Shown here: piece by piece, positions 7,061 through 14,942 of the stretch
Layout of the letters: each line of letters opens with the position of its first letter
Numbering within the stretch: position 1 is the stretch's first letter
Source of the DNA: Lachnospiraceae bacterium
Lineage (GTDB): Bacteria > Bacillota > Clostridia > Lachnospirales > Lachnospiraceae
Length of the DNA stretch: 32,401 nt
NCBI GenBank assembly: GCA_015057835.1
Contig: SVDL01000014.1
Coordinates: forward strand, 1 to 32,401
Reading direction: 5' to 3'
Notes under the pieces: generated by a model
What the model was told of the DNA's origin: nothing
Seen by the model: the letters and a program-made list of their open reading frames with translations, nothing else
Databases searched by the model: none
Translations under genes and position numbers: made by a program

Positions 7061-7171
7061 CTCCTAAGGTCAGCCCCTGATAAGGAAAGTCTCTGATAAA
7101 GACATCCTCTCCTAATGCCAGCCCCTGATAAGGAAAATCTCTGATAAGAACATCCTCTCCTAATGCCACCC
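7061..7171. repeat. 48-bp tandem repeat, about 2.3 copies
   Basis: Units starting CTCCTAA at 7061, 7109 and 7157 are exactly 48 bases apart and nearly identical (for example AGCCCCTGATAAGGAAA in the first two). The array directly abuts the stop codon of the minus-strand membrane protein at 7176. It would therefore lie in that mRNA's 3' untranslated region. Confidence 0.85.
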
Positions 7172-7175
7172 CCTG

Positions 7176-7829
7176 CTACCGGAACAGCAGCACGGTTCCG
7201 AGCGCCACGGCGAACTGGCAGACCACATTGCAGCCCTCTATCACCCAGTGGACTTTCGGATCGTACAGATTCGCCTTGATTCCCACGGTACAAAGAAATA
7301 CGAAGAGACAGATCGCCAGCGCAAACAGGAAGATCACGAGCGGGCGTCCGCTTCGGATCGACATCGTAATAAGAGAAGTGTAGATCAGCACATACCCCGC
7401 GGCTCCGATCAGCACGGCGACCGTGTTGAACTTCTTCGATTTGCGGTAGATCATCGCCAGCAAGACCAGCACAACTGCGATAATCACGCCAAAAACAATG
7501 TCGGAAAGCCCCATCACCGTCTTAAACAGTGTTGTTCCAGCAATGAGGATCCCCGTATTGACAAGAAAAACGAGGATGACCGGCATGACAAATTTGATGA
7601 TGCCGAGTCCCACGATCAGTTTTCCCGTCGGGATCACAAATCCGAACACAAGCGAAAGAATCGCCCCGATCATAAAAACGGTATACCACGGACTTCCCAT
7701 GGCCGTCTTCATGTTCTTTGCGAGGGTATAGACCGTTACGCTGTAACAGATAGGATTGATATAATCCAGCAGTCCGAGCGGAACGGAAAATGTCGTCATT
7801 TTTGCAGGTTTATTCTTCTTTTCTTCCAT
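7176..7829 (-). CDS. Multi-pass membrane protein of unknown function
   Basis: A 217-residue protein. The start chosen is ATG 7829 (MEEKKNKPAKM), preceded by GAGGGA; an upstream in-frame Met (7910) has no better signal. After a short Lys-rich cytoplasmic start there are about six or seven hydrophobic segments, including FMIGAILSLVFGFVIPTG, FVMPVILVFLVNTGILIAG, IVFGVIIAVVLVLLAMIY and a C-terminal VCQFAVALGTVLLF. No transporter or enzyme motif is recognised. It is followed on the minus strand by a 48-bp repeat. A small gene at 7940-8089 and a UroD-fold gene lie upstream in the same direction and may be cotranscribed. Confidence 0.75.
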   Translation of the reverse strand: MEEKKNKPAKMTTFSVPLGLLDYINPICYSVTVYTLAKNMKTAMGSPWYTVFMIGAILSLVFGFVIPTGKLIVGLGIIKFVMPVILVFLVNTGILIAGTTLFKTVMGLSDIVFGVIIAVVLVLLAMIYRKSKKFNTVAVLIGAAGYVLIYTSLITMSIRSGRPLVIFLFALAICLFVFLCTVGIKANLYDPKVHWVIEGCNVVCQFAVALGTVLLFR

Positions 7830-7939
7830 ACAGTCCCTCTTCTGTGCTTTTGCTGATGCAGAATGTGCCGGATCCATCTCCGGACAATCTCCCTGCTTTT
7901 CTCTTATCACTTTTTTGCAACACGCTTAAATGCCGCGTC

Positions 7940-8089
7940 TTACTGCCGCACCAGCGTCAGGATCAGGCTTTTGATCAGCTTTTTTCTGAGTTTTGTCAGA
8001 AGGACTCTGGGCAGTCCGAGAACATTCAGCTTCTTCTCCAGATAATCCAGTCCTTCCGGATATTTTGTAATGATATTTTTATTCTCCAT
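7940..8089 (-). CDS. Candidate 49-residue basic protein
   Basis: A short open frame on the minus strand from ATG 8089 to TAA 7940. It starts MENKNIITKYPEGLDYL, continues EKKLNVLGLPRVLLTK and ends with LRKKLIKSLILTLVRQ. The end is a Lys/Arg/Leu pattern that would form a basic amphipathic helix. Codon choice (CTG, AAA, ATC) is like a real gene, and it lies between two minus-strand genes. The upstream signal is weak (GAGAT). It is too short for confident calling and no family is recognised; membrane association is an inference. Confidence 0.45.
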   Translation of the reverse strand: MENKNIITKYPEGLDYLEKKLNVLGLPRVLLTKLRKKLIKSLILTLVRQ

Positions 8090-8160
8090 CGTATCTCATA
8101 TATTCCAATCAGAGGTGAAAGCGATTGGATTTTCCTTTCTCCCGTTTCACCGGGCAAACC

Positions 8161-8202
8161 CTGTTTTAGAAAATCTGTTTTAGAAAATCTGTTTTAGAAA
8201 AA
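8161..8202. repeat. 14-bp tandem repeat, three copies
   Basis: CTGTTTTAGAAAAT occurs at 8161 and 8175, and again at 8189 with the last base changed. A degenerate fourth copy (CTGCTTTTTTAAAA) follows. It sits downstream of the UroD-fold gene on the minus strand, within the mostly gene-free stretch 7911-8250. Confidence 0.85.
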
Positions 8203-8250
8203 CTGCTTTTTTAAAATCAGGCTCCTGTCATCGGCGTCATTTTCCGCTTA

Positions 8251-9423
8251 TTATCCGCGGTATCCCAGCACAAAATCAGAGACGGCTTTCATATTTTCGG
8301 GCTTCGCATCTACTTTGTAAGTCACCATGCCTTCCTGCGTCAGGATCAGTCCGCCGTTAAATGCGTCCAGACCATCGATCAGGGCTTTCACATGTTCCAC
8401 ACACTGCTCCGGCGTGCCCCTGCCGAGCATTTCCAGTTCCATCCCTCCCGCGATCGCGCAGTTCGGGAGCTGCCTGCGGCATTCGAAGGGATCGTCTTTC
8501 TCGAGATGCATCGTGATAATGCCTTTCCTGTAGTCCTGCAGGTGATCCCAGAACGGCTTGCTGCTGCCCTCCATGAAGAGACGGACCGTCATATTCTTAT
8601 CATTCAGGATGTCCAGCTCGTCCTTAAGATCCGGCCAGAGCCAGCGGTCAAACTGTTTCCGATTCAGGATCGTGTGCACGAGCAGGGCGATATCATAGTC
8701 GAAACAGGCTTTCGGATTCGGTCCTTTGCGTTTCTTAAGCGCTGCGATGCCCGGGACCTGGAAAAATTCATTTGTCACAGCCACCGCCTCATCAATTTTC
8801 TCCGGCGCTCTGCGCATGAGGACAGACAGATTCTTAATGCCGAGAATGGAGTTGAACAGAAAGTCGATTCCCGGGTAACAGGGCACGCTCTGTGCCGTAA
8901 ATGTCGGAAGCCCGTACTCTTTCGTCAGTATTTTTTTAATGGATGTGAAATACTTCAGAAATGCTTTCTGCTCGTCAAAGCATTTCTGAAGATCTGCGAC
9001 AGTGATCGTACCGTCCGCCCATTTCGGATACTTCTTTGCCATGCCTCTCTCCCACAGAAACTTTGTGGGATCTTTTAAATAATCATCCAGCTCATTGATC
9101 TCCACAAGCGCATTATCTTTATACTGGATCGCGCCGATCTCATCATTGATAATATAGGTGCCGCCGCCGAGATGATCGACCAGCCGCACGATATTGCGGA
9201 CACCGAGCTCAAAGATGGCGTCAAAATTATATTTTTCCTGATGCATCCGGATCGCTTCTGTCATTTTGTCATAATTCCGAAGCCCTTCCGACAGTTTGTA
9301 CCCTGCATCAAGGATTTTCCACGTCACCGCAAACGAGAAGAAAGGGACGCGATCCACTTTCTCATGCGCTGCCGCCTTCCGGAACAGGTCCGTGCGGTAC
9401 TTCTTCAGATCTGAATGATTCAT
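8251..9423 (-). CDS. Uroporphyrinogen decarboxylase (URO-D) fold protein
   Basis: A 390-residue protein starting at ATG 9423, with AGGAGG just upstream. It has the look of the URO-D/MtaA superfamily: an RTDLFRKAAAHEKVDRVPFFSF start (compare ER-x-x-A-L-xx-E-x-DRVP), a long TIM-barrel body and a C-terminal GTPEQCVEHVKALID segment. That segment is the GTPE-x-V signature near the end of MtaA/CmuA-type methyltransferases. The Cys residues that bind zinc in MtaA (H-x-C and the late PGCG motif) are not visible: the corresponding places read MHLEKDD and LTQEGM. It may therefore act on another substrate or be a diverged methyltransferase partner. No corrinoid protein gene is adjacent. Substrate unknown. 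Confidence 0.8.
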   Translation of the reverse strand: MNHSDLKKYRTDLFRKAAAHEKVDRVPFFSFAVTWKILDAGYKLSEGLRNYDKMTEAIRMHQEKYNFDAIFELGVRNIVRLVDHLGGGTYIINDEIGAIQYKDNALVEINELDDYLKDPTKFLWERGMAKKYPKWADGTITVADLQKCFDEQKAFLKYFTSIKKILTKEYGLPTFTAQSVPCYPGIDFLFNSILGIKNLSVLMRRAPEKIDEAVAVTNEFFQVPGIAALKKRKGPNPKACFDYDIALLVHTILNRKQFDRWLWPDLKDELDILNDKNMTVRLFMEGSSKPFWDHLQDYRKGIITMHLEKDDPFECRRQLPNCAIAGGMELEMLGRGTPEQCVEHVKALIDGLDAFNGGLILTQEGMVTYKVDAKPENMKAVSDFVLGYRG

Positions 9424-9478
9424 AATGACCACCCTCCTTTGCAAGAATGAAGGGAAATGCAATCTTATTCCCCCTTAC

Positions 9479-9507
9479 ACTATACCCTTGTACGCAGGAA
9501 AATGAAA
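9479..9507 (-). promoter_or_regulatory. Candidate promoter of the URO-D fold gene
   Basis: On the minus strand, TATAGT (9479-9484) lies 17 bases from a weak TTTCAT (9502-9507), about 55 bases before the gene start. The -10 match is good and the -35 match is poor. The rest of 9424-9724 holds a plus-strand TATAAT at 9555-9560 without a clear partner, and the promoter at 9668. I see no gene there. Confidence 0.35.
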
Positions 9508-9667
9508 TGTCCCCGTTTGCACAAAAAATACTGAGACGCTTGTGCATTATTGTGTATAATAAAACTGCACAGCGGATTGCGGTAAAAATGCCGGCGGCAT
9601 CGGTTCCGGAAAATAATGCCTCTTCCTGTGCAGCTTTGAAAGCCCTAAAAAAACGGGCATGAAAATA

Positions 9668-9676
9668 TGCTATAAA
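9668..9676 (+). promoter_or_regulatory. Extended -10 promoter upstream of the membrane/coiled-coil gene
   Basis: TGC directly followed by TATAAA. A transcript starting near 9683 would exclude the upstream ATG at 9659 and supports translation from ATG 9725. The pnuC operon downstream has no obvious promoter of its own, so this site could drive it too. Confidence 0.4.
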
Positions 9677-9724
9677 ATAACCGTGACAGGAAAACAGGCA
9701 TTTTCAAAAAGGATCCGTACCGGT

Positions 9725-10762
9725 ATGAGTGAGAAAAATACGCTGAAAGTAACAGCATACGGCGTTTGGGGATTTATTTTCGTATTGTTCGGAACATTTT
9801 TCTTTGCTGTAACTGCTCTTGGTCTGATTCTAAGCATAATCGGCCTGTTCGAGTGCGCTACCGGGAAAAAGCGCGGAATCGGGTGGCCTATCGCGGGACT
9901 TTCCTGGGGAATCATCGAGTTCATTACTTTTATAGGGTCCTGGAGATCTCTTAATGAGATCGATGGCTACTGGGCAATGAACGCCTCCTTTCTGGGCATT
10001 ATTCTCCTGTCCTATCTGTTATTCCGATACAGCAGAAGTAAAAAAGATGCTGTAAAACCCTCTGTTGTTATGACTAATCATCCTTTTCCAGGAACTCCTG
10101 TTAATCCGGGTTCCGCTTCTCCCGCAGGAACTGCTTCCGGTACATCCGCAAGTCCCACCGCTCCTGTGTCCGTAAATCCGGCACCCGGCATTTCCGGAAA
10201 AACAGCAGCTGCTGCGCAGCGCCTGGATCCGGAAACTGTGCGGAATGAAGTGAACAACCGCACCGAGCAGTTAAAAGAAAAACTCCTTGCGCAGGAAGCC
10301 CTCCGGCAGCGTGAGGAAGAAGAATCCAACCGTCAGAAACGGCTGGATGCCTCCAGAAGAAAGGAGTTCCGCGAAAAACTTCTTGCCGATGCAGCGACCG
10401 CGCCTCCGGCAGAGCCGGATCTTCTGACTCTGGACGGGCAGCGTCTTATCTATAAGTATGCGTCGAAAATGTTCCCGCATGCGCAGGATTCCGAGGCAGG
10501 CACATATCTAATGCAGGAAAATATCGGCGACGCGGAAACAATGATCGAGACCGTGAGCAGCGTCATGGGATCCCTGAGCGAAAATATTCTCGAGAGCGGC
10601 AGCGAATTGAAAGAATACTGGGAAACACTGGAACAGCGGGATCTCCTTCTGGGAATCAAAGCGTTCTCTTTCTATAAAGAGATGAGCGTCGGGAGTGAGC
10701 CGTTTGAGATCATCACGGACAACATTATCGATTATCTCTATAATAAAGAGGAACGCAAATAA
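9725..10762 (+). CDS. Membrane-anchored coiled-coil protein, DUF4190-like N-terminus
   Basis: A 345-residue protein of unknown function. ATG 9725 (MSEKNTLKVTAYGVWGF) is preferred over ATG 9659 because of the promoter at 9668 and an AAAAAGGA about 13 bases upstream. Residues 10-110 contain about four hydrophobic segments with a GIGWPIAGLSWGIIEFI motif, reminiscent of small DUF4190-type membrane modules. Residues about 115-160 are a Pro/Ala/Thr/Ser linker. A highly charged coiled coil (about 170-225) follows, then a C-terminal domain (about 230-345) without a recognised family. The protein is probably anchored with its C-terminal part in the cytoplasm. The gene stands 51 bases before pnuC. Confidence 0.7.
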   Translation: MSEKNTLKVTAYGVWGFIFVLFGTFFFAVTALGLILSIIGLFECATGKKRGIGWPIAGLSWGIIEFITFIGSWRSLNEIDGYWAMNASFLGIILLSYLLFRYSRSKKDAVKPSVVMTNHPFPGTPVNPGSASPAGTASGTSASPTAPVSVNPAPGISGKTAAAAQRLDPETVRNEVNNRTEQLKEKLLAQEALRQREEEESNRQKRLDASRRKEFREKLLADAATAPPAEPDLLTLDGQRLIYKYASKMFPHAQDSEAGTYLMQENIGDAETMIETVSSVMGSLSENILESGSELKEYWETLEQRDLLLGIKAFSFYKEMSVGSEPFEIITDNIIDYLYNKEERK

Positions 10763-10813
10763 CTGCCGCGGATCATTTCACGGAGCAGAAAACATCATCG
10801 GGGAACTCAATAT

Positions 10814-11545
10814 ATGCATAGAGAACAGAGAATCCGCGATCTCATTAAAGAAGAATTCACCGGCTGGAAGAAATGGGAAGTGACCTGGCTGCTCACGGCG
10901 TGCGCGGTCATTTTCGCGCTTTCCGTATATTGGAAGGACACAGCGACGGGAATCGTGTCCGCGGTGACCGGCGTCGCCTGTGTCGTCTGCACGGGGAAGG
11001 GAAAGCTTTCCGCGTATTTCTTCGGTCTGATCAACTCGATCCTCTACGCATGGATCTCCTGGAAGGCTAAATACTACGGCGAAGTGATGCTGAACGCGCT
11101 CTACTATGTTCCCATGCAGTTCTGGGGCTTCATCGTCTGGAGCCGGCACATGAGCCGGGAAACGCACGAGGTGGAAAAACGCCGCATGTCCCTGCGGGGT
11201 CTCGTTTTGCTGATTCTGGCAGTAGCGGGCGGAACCGCTCTGTACGGCAAAATACTGGCGATGCTCGGCGGCAGTCTTCCCTTTGTGGACGCTCTCAGCA
11301 CCGTAGTATCCGTCATTGCGATGGCGGTCTCGGTCTATATGTATATGGAACAGTGGCTGCTCTGGATCGCCGTCGACGTCGTGACCGTCTTTATGTGGGC
11401 GGTACACTTCGCGAAAGGCGGCGAGAGCATGGCGACGCTCCTCATGTGGATCGTATATCTCGGAAATGCAGTGATCATGCTCATCAAGTGGAACCGGGAA
11501 TCGAAAGGATCCTCCTCTTCAAAACACATGGAACATGCTTCGTAA
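10814..11545 (+). CDS. pnuC: Nicotinamide riboside transporter PnuC
   Basis: PnuC imports nicotinamide riboside (or related pyridine nucleosides) across the membrane by facilitated diffusion, with trapping by phosphorylation. The 243-residue protein has the family pattern: an amphipathic N-terminus, seven or so transmembrane segments, GKGKLSAYFFGLINSILYAWISWKAKYYGE at about 56-85, and YYVPMQFWGFIVWSRH at about 95-111. The late WIAVDVVTVFMWAVHF is also a conserved PnuC substrate-pocket region. It is followed 53 bases later by nadR, which encodes the NR kinase that would trap the substrate. No NAD-linked regulator site is evident. Confidence 0.93.
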   Translation: MHREQRIRDLIKEEFTGWKKWEVTWLLTACAVIFALSVYWKDTATGIVSAVTGVACVVCTGKGKLSAYFFGLINSILYAWISWKAKYYGEVMLNALYYVPMQFWGFIVWSRHMSRETHEVEKRRMSLRGLVLLILAVAGGTALYGKILAMLGGSLPFVDALSTVVSVIAMAVSVYMYMEQWLLWIAVDVVTVFMWAVHFAKGGESMATLLMWIVYLGNAVIMLIKWNRESKGSSSSKHMEHAS

Positions 11546-11598
11546 ATAGAAACGCCGGACAGGTCACAGTGAAAACACAAAAGAAAGGAACCGGGCAA

Positions 11599-12717
11599 AT
11601 GCGGTATCAGACAGGCATCTTCGGCGGCGGCTTTGACCCGCTGCACCTCGGACACGTACACACCATCCTGCACGCGGCGGCGATGTGCGGAGAATTAAAT
11701 ATCATCCTGTCCTGTTCGGAGAGCAGAGACCGCATTCCGGTCAAGGAACGGTACCGCTGGCTGCTCGCCCTGACAGGCCATCTTCCGAATGTGAAGATCC
11801 GCCTGCTCCCGGACGAATGCGCGACAAAGGAAGAGTACGATTCCCGGGATTACTGGGAGGAGGGCGCTGCCCGGGTCCGCGCTATGCTCGGCAAGCCGGT
11901 CGACGCCGTTTTCTGCGGATCGGATTATAAAGGGCAGGACCGCTGGGAAAAACTGTACCCGGAGGCAGAGGTCATTTATGAAGACCGCTCCCTGATCCCG
12001 GTCTCCTCGACACAGATCCACGCCGATCCGTTCCGGTACTGGGAATACATTCCGGAGACTGTGCGGCCGCATTACGTAAAAACAGTCCTGCTTGCCGGCG
12101 GTGAGAGCACAGGAAAATCCACCCTCACGGAGAATCTCGCCAAATGCTTCAACACGGTTTTTGTTCCGGAGGCGGGCAGAGATTTCTGCGCGGAAGCCGG
12201 CGGCGAGGACTGGATGACCGCGGAAGATCTGCAAAAATGCGTACTCTATCAGAAAACAGCGGTCTGGGAAGGCATAAAAAAGGCAAATAAGATCCTGTTT
12301 ATCGACACGGACGCGCTCACGACGAAATTTTACATTCAGTTTCTGATCGGGAATAAAGCAAAAGAAAAACCTGATTTCAGCCCGGAGGGTACCGCAGAAG
12401 CTGACGGCAAAGCGCGGAAACAGTCGAAAAAAGCGGCGGACGACACCGTAAAAACCCTCGCCCTCGCCGACGCAGTGGACGCCGTCAATACCTTTGATCT
12501 CATTCTTTTTCTTGAGCCGGACGTCCCGTACATAGATGATTCCACGAGATCCGGTACGATCCGCTCCGACCGGGAGCTTTACAGTCAGCAGCTGAAAAGC
12601 CTCTTCGATGAGAGCGGGTACCGGTACCACTGTCTGTCCGGCGATTATGAGGATCGCTTTACAGCTGCCGAAACCCTCGTGCAGGCACTGATGAGAGGAG
12701 AATCGGAAAACCTATGA
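11599..12717 (+). CDS. nadR: NadR-like NMN adenylyltransferase / ribosylnicotinamide kinase
   Basis: A 372-residue bifunctional NAD salvage enzyme. The start is ATG 11599, with AAAGGA 9 bases upstream; the frame is open further upstream but without coding character. Residues 1-150 form a nucleotidyltransferase domain with GIFGGGFDPLHLGHV (H-x-GH: His16, His19) and the late SSTQI motif. Residues 160-372 form a P-loop kinase, GESTGKST at 168-175, that phosphorylates nicotinamide riboside. It lacks the N-terminal repressor HTH of enterobacterial NadR. A Lys/Ala/Glu-rich insertion at about 252-286 interrupts the kinase domain. Partner of PnuC upstream; overlaps the next gene by 4 bases (ATGA). 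Confidence 0.93.
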   Translation: MRYQTGIFGGGFDPLHLGHVHTILHAAAMCGELNIILSCSESRDRIPVKERYRWLLALTGHLPNVKIRLLPDECATKEEYDSRDYWEEGAARVRAMLGKPVDAVFCGSDYKGQDRWEKLYPEAEVIYEDRSLIPVSSTQIHADPFRYWEYIPETVRPHYVKTVLLAGGESTGKSTLTENLAKCFNTVFVPEAGRDFCAEAGGEDWMTAEDLQKCVLYQKTAVWEGIKKANKILFIDTDALTTKFYIQFLIGNKAKEKPDFSPEGTAEADGKARKQSKKAADDTVKTLALADAVDAVNTFDLILFLEPDVPYIDDSTRSGTIRSDRELYSQQLKSLFDESGYRYHCLSGDYEDRFTAAETLVQALMRGESENL

Positions 12718-12998
12718 ACGACAAAAGAATCCTTCAGATCATCCATCAGATCCTGCTGCGCGCCGGAACGGAAAACAGCGGACTGATCCTGTCAGAGCTC
12801 AGAGATATCCTCAGAAGAGACGGCGCGCCGGCCTCCTGCATTGACCTCGTCGATAAAGCCATGAACAATCTGCCGGAAGCCTGTTCCCTCGCGCAGGAGA
12901 ATGAAAAACTCACCCCGGAAGATATGGCCGTCGCGAAGCAGCGCGGAGATGTGCGCCGGCAGCGGGAGGAAGAAGCTGCGCGGATGGGGAGGTGCTGA
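12714..12998 (+). CDS. 94-residue protein of unknown function
   Basis: A small soluble protein, mostly helical by eye, beginning MNDKRILQIIHQILLRAG. A charged, Arg/Glu-rich end (VRRQREEEAARMGRC) looks flexible. The start overlaps the nadR stop in an ATGA arrangement and its stop is one base from the next start, so it is clearly translated as part of the operon. No family is recognised. A regulatory or adaptor role within the radical SAM / MoxR block is only a guess. Confidence 0.75.
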   Translation: MNDKRILQIIHQILLRAGTENSGLILSELRDILRRDGAPASCIDLVDKAMNNLPEACSLAQENEKLTPEDMAVAKQRGDVRRQREEEAARMGRC

Positions 12999-12999
12999 G

Positions 13000-13953
13000 A
13001 TGTTCAGCTATTTTGACAAGTACTTCACCCTCGTGGACGACACGCTTCTCATGTGCACCGGGGAGGAGACAGAACTCCTGATCCCCTCTTCCGTACACGG
13101 ACGCCGGGTCCGGAAAGTCGGGGATAATGCCCTTTTGAAAAATAAGGCCGTAAGCTCCGTCCGGTTCGAGGAAGGCATAGAGGAACTCGGTTCCTACCTC
13201 TTCTACCTGTGTCCTTCCCTGAAGCGGATCGTGATTCCCTCTACGGTTAAAACGATCGGTGCCTTTAACCGCCCGGGCAAAGCGGACGAGATCATTATCA
13301 CTCTGAAGATGTCCTCTGAGGAAATAAAAGCGCTCCGGGAAAGCTCCTTCCGCACGGATTCCGGCAGATATCTGGTCCCCCCGCCCTGTCTTCCTAAAGA
13401 GGCAGCGGCGAAAATATCCGCGCTCCAGATCGCGCTGACGCCACTCCTCTCAGACACCGTGCCTCTGTTCTCGGAGAAGGAATTTATCCTGCAGCCCGGT
13501 GAAGACCGGAACAGTCCCCGCATCTGGCAGAAAGCCGGGGGCACAAGAATAAAAAGTGAGCGGGAAGGCGTTGTCCGTGAGATCCGTCAGAAGTCGGCCG
13601 CTCTGTTCAGCCCGGCGCAGGAAGCGGATGCGGACTGGTATTTCAAAAATCCGAAGAAAAGCCAGACGCTCCCCGAGAAGCAGGCTCTCGCCTATTTTGA
13701 CGACAGGGACCTCACCCCGGACGGATGGCATTTTCTGGTCAGTCTGCATTTTGCGTGCGCATTTTATTTCCGGCAGAATGTGCAGGGCATCATGCTCGGA
13801 AATCCGTACTATGTTTACAGCCGGTACTATGCATTTCCAAGCGGAACGCTCCGGGTCGACCTCGCCGTATTGAACGCGCAGGGCGGCCTCGTCAACGATG
13901 AAAAAACAGTCAGTGAAGTTTATGGAAAATACAAGCTCCCGTTCGTATTCTGA
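13000..13953 (+). CDS. Protein with BspA-like leucine-rich repeat N-terminus
   Basis: A 317-residue protein from ATG 13000, preceded by GGGGAGG. Residues about 1-90 contain one or two LRR_5 (BspA-type) units, with the signatures VGDNALLKNKAVSSVRFEEG and LGSYLFYLCPSLKRIVIPSTV. The rest (about 100-317) has no recognised domain. It includes a YFKNPKKSQTLPEKQALAYF segment and several aromatic-rich stretches, for example GNPYYVYSRYYAFPSG. There is no signal peptide, unlike most BspA-type surface proteins, so it is probably cytoplasmic. It sits between the 94-residue gene and the radical SAM gene. Confidence 0.75.
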   Translation: MFSYFDKYFTLVDDTLLMCTGEETELLIPSSVHGRRVRKVGDNALLKNKAVSSVRFEEGIEELGSYLFYLCPSLKRIVIPSTVKTIGAFNRPGKADEIIITLKMSSEEIKALRESSFRTDSGRYLVPPPCLPKEAAAKISALQIALTPLLSDTVPLFSEKEFILQPGEDRNSPRIWQKAGGTRIKSEREGVVREIRQKSAALFSPAQEADADWYFKNPKKSQTLPEKQALAYFDDRDLTPDGWHFLVSLHFACAFYFRQNVQGIMLGNPYYVYSRYYAFPSGTLRVDLAVLNAQGGLVNDEKTVSEVYGKYKLPFVF

Positions 13954-13972
13954 GGAGGTCAGAAGCCCGAAA

Positions 13973-14914
13973 ATGCGTATTTGCGAAGAAGCGCCCGCAG
14001 TCCGGGAAATAGAGATTTTCGGAAAAACGATCCCCGTGAAGGATTATATCTGCTCACGGGACGGCGGCCCCTACCCGCGGAAACCCGAACCGAACAGGCT
14101 CCAGCTCTCGATCTGCCTTACGTCCTTCTGCAGCGCGTCCTGTCCGTTCTGCATCGCGAACAACACAAGGGAGAAGCGGTTTATCGATCTGCGGAAGCTC
14201 GAAATGGTGCTCCGCGGCCTTAAGGATATAGATATCGTGCGGGGGATCTCGATCACCGGCGGGGAGCCGTTTACGGACGTGACACTGCTCGACGAGACGA
14301 TCCGTCTCCTGTTTGAGATTTTCGGATACGGGATGGAAGTGACCGTATCCACCAACGGGACATCGCTCCGGGACATGCACAGGCTCCGTGACCTGTCCCG
14401 CCTTGATGTGATCCATGTGAGCCGCCATCATTATAATGACGCATTGAACAGGATGATCTTCAGCATCCGCGTCCCGGACGCGGAGGAGCTGCGGGAGATC
14501 ATCGCTTCCGTGAGCTATCGCGATCTCTTTGTTTTTAACTGCATGCTGCAGCGCAGCTATATCGGCACGCCGGAAGAGGTCCGCCGGTATCTGGATTTCG
14601 CGATCCGTATGGGCGTTCCGAAAGTCGCTTTCATTTACGGCGCGAAGATCAATGCTTACGCGGAGCGGGAGCTCATGGATTATGAGGAAGTGCTGCGGCC
14701 GGAAGACGAGAATCTTCTTTTTACGAGAGGATACCGGGATTACGGGATCTGCCGCTGTCAGGACGGCGTCTATATTAACCCGGAAGGCAGGATCATTTCC
14801 TTTTACGGGCGCTGTGCGAGGACAGATAAAGTCCCCTATGCGCGGGGGCTGGTCTATGACGCGGAGAACTGCCTCCGCACCGGTTTCGGCGGAGATGTGA
14901 TCATTCAGGCGTAA
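13973..14914 (+). CDS. Radical SAM enzyme
   Basis: A 313-residue radical SAM protein when started at ATG 13973, 14 bases after AGGAGG. Alternative in-frame starts at 13922 and 13898 would overlap the previous gene. The [4Fe-4S] motif C-x3-C-x2-C is at Cys53, Cys57 and Cys60 (FCSASCPFC), followed by the SAM-contacting ITGGEP at 94-99 and VTVSTNG about 25 residues later. No second cluster domain (SPASM) is evident; scattered late cysteines (ICRCQDG, GRCART) could serve as ligands. The substrate is unknown. Its position directly before HExxH/VWA and MoxR genes suggests that it works with them. Confidence 0.88.
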   Translation: MRICEEAPAVREIEIFGKTIPVKDYICSRDGGPYPRKPEPNRLQLSICLTSFCSASCPFCIANNTREKRFIDLRKLEMVLRGLKDIDIVRGISITGGEPFTDVTLLDETIRLLFEIFGYGMEVTVSTNGTSLRDMHRLRDLSRLDVIHVSRHHYNDALNRMIFSIRVPDAEELREIIASVSYRDLFVFNCMLQRSYIGTPEEVRRYLDFAIRMGVPKVAFIYGAKINAYAERELMDYEEVLRPEDENLLFTRGYRDYGICRCQDGVYINPEGRIISFYGRCARTDKVPYARGLVYDAENCLRTGFGGDVIIQA

Positions 14915-14942
14915 ATACGGTACTTCAGCGGAGATGGTATCT

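Noticed and set aside
6868-7293. Minus-strand frame with 16-residue repeats across the 48-bp array and tRNA
   Set aside because: It overlaps the end of the membrane gene and the antisense of the tRNA; reported only as a possible former extension.
9447-9662. 71-residue plus-strand frame before the membrane/coiled-coil gene
   Set aside because: It overlaps promoter-like sequences, has no ribosome site and shows no protein-like pattern.
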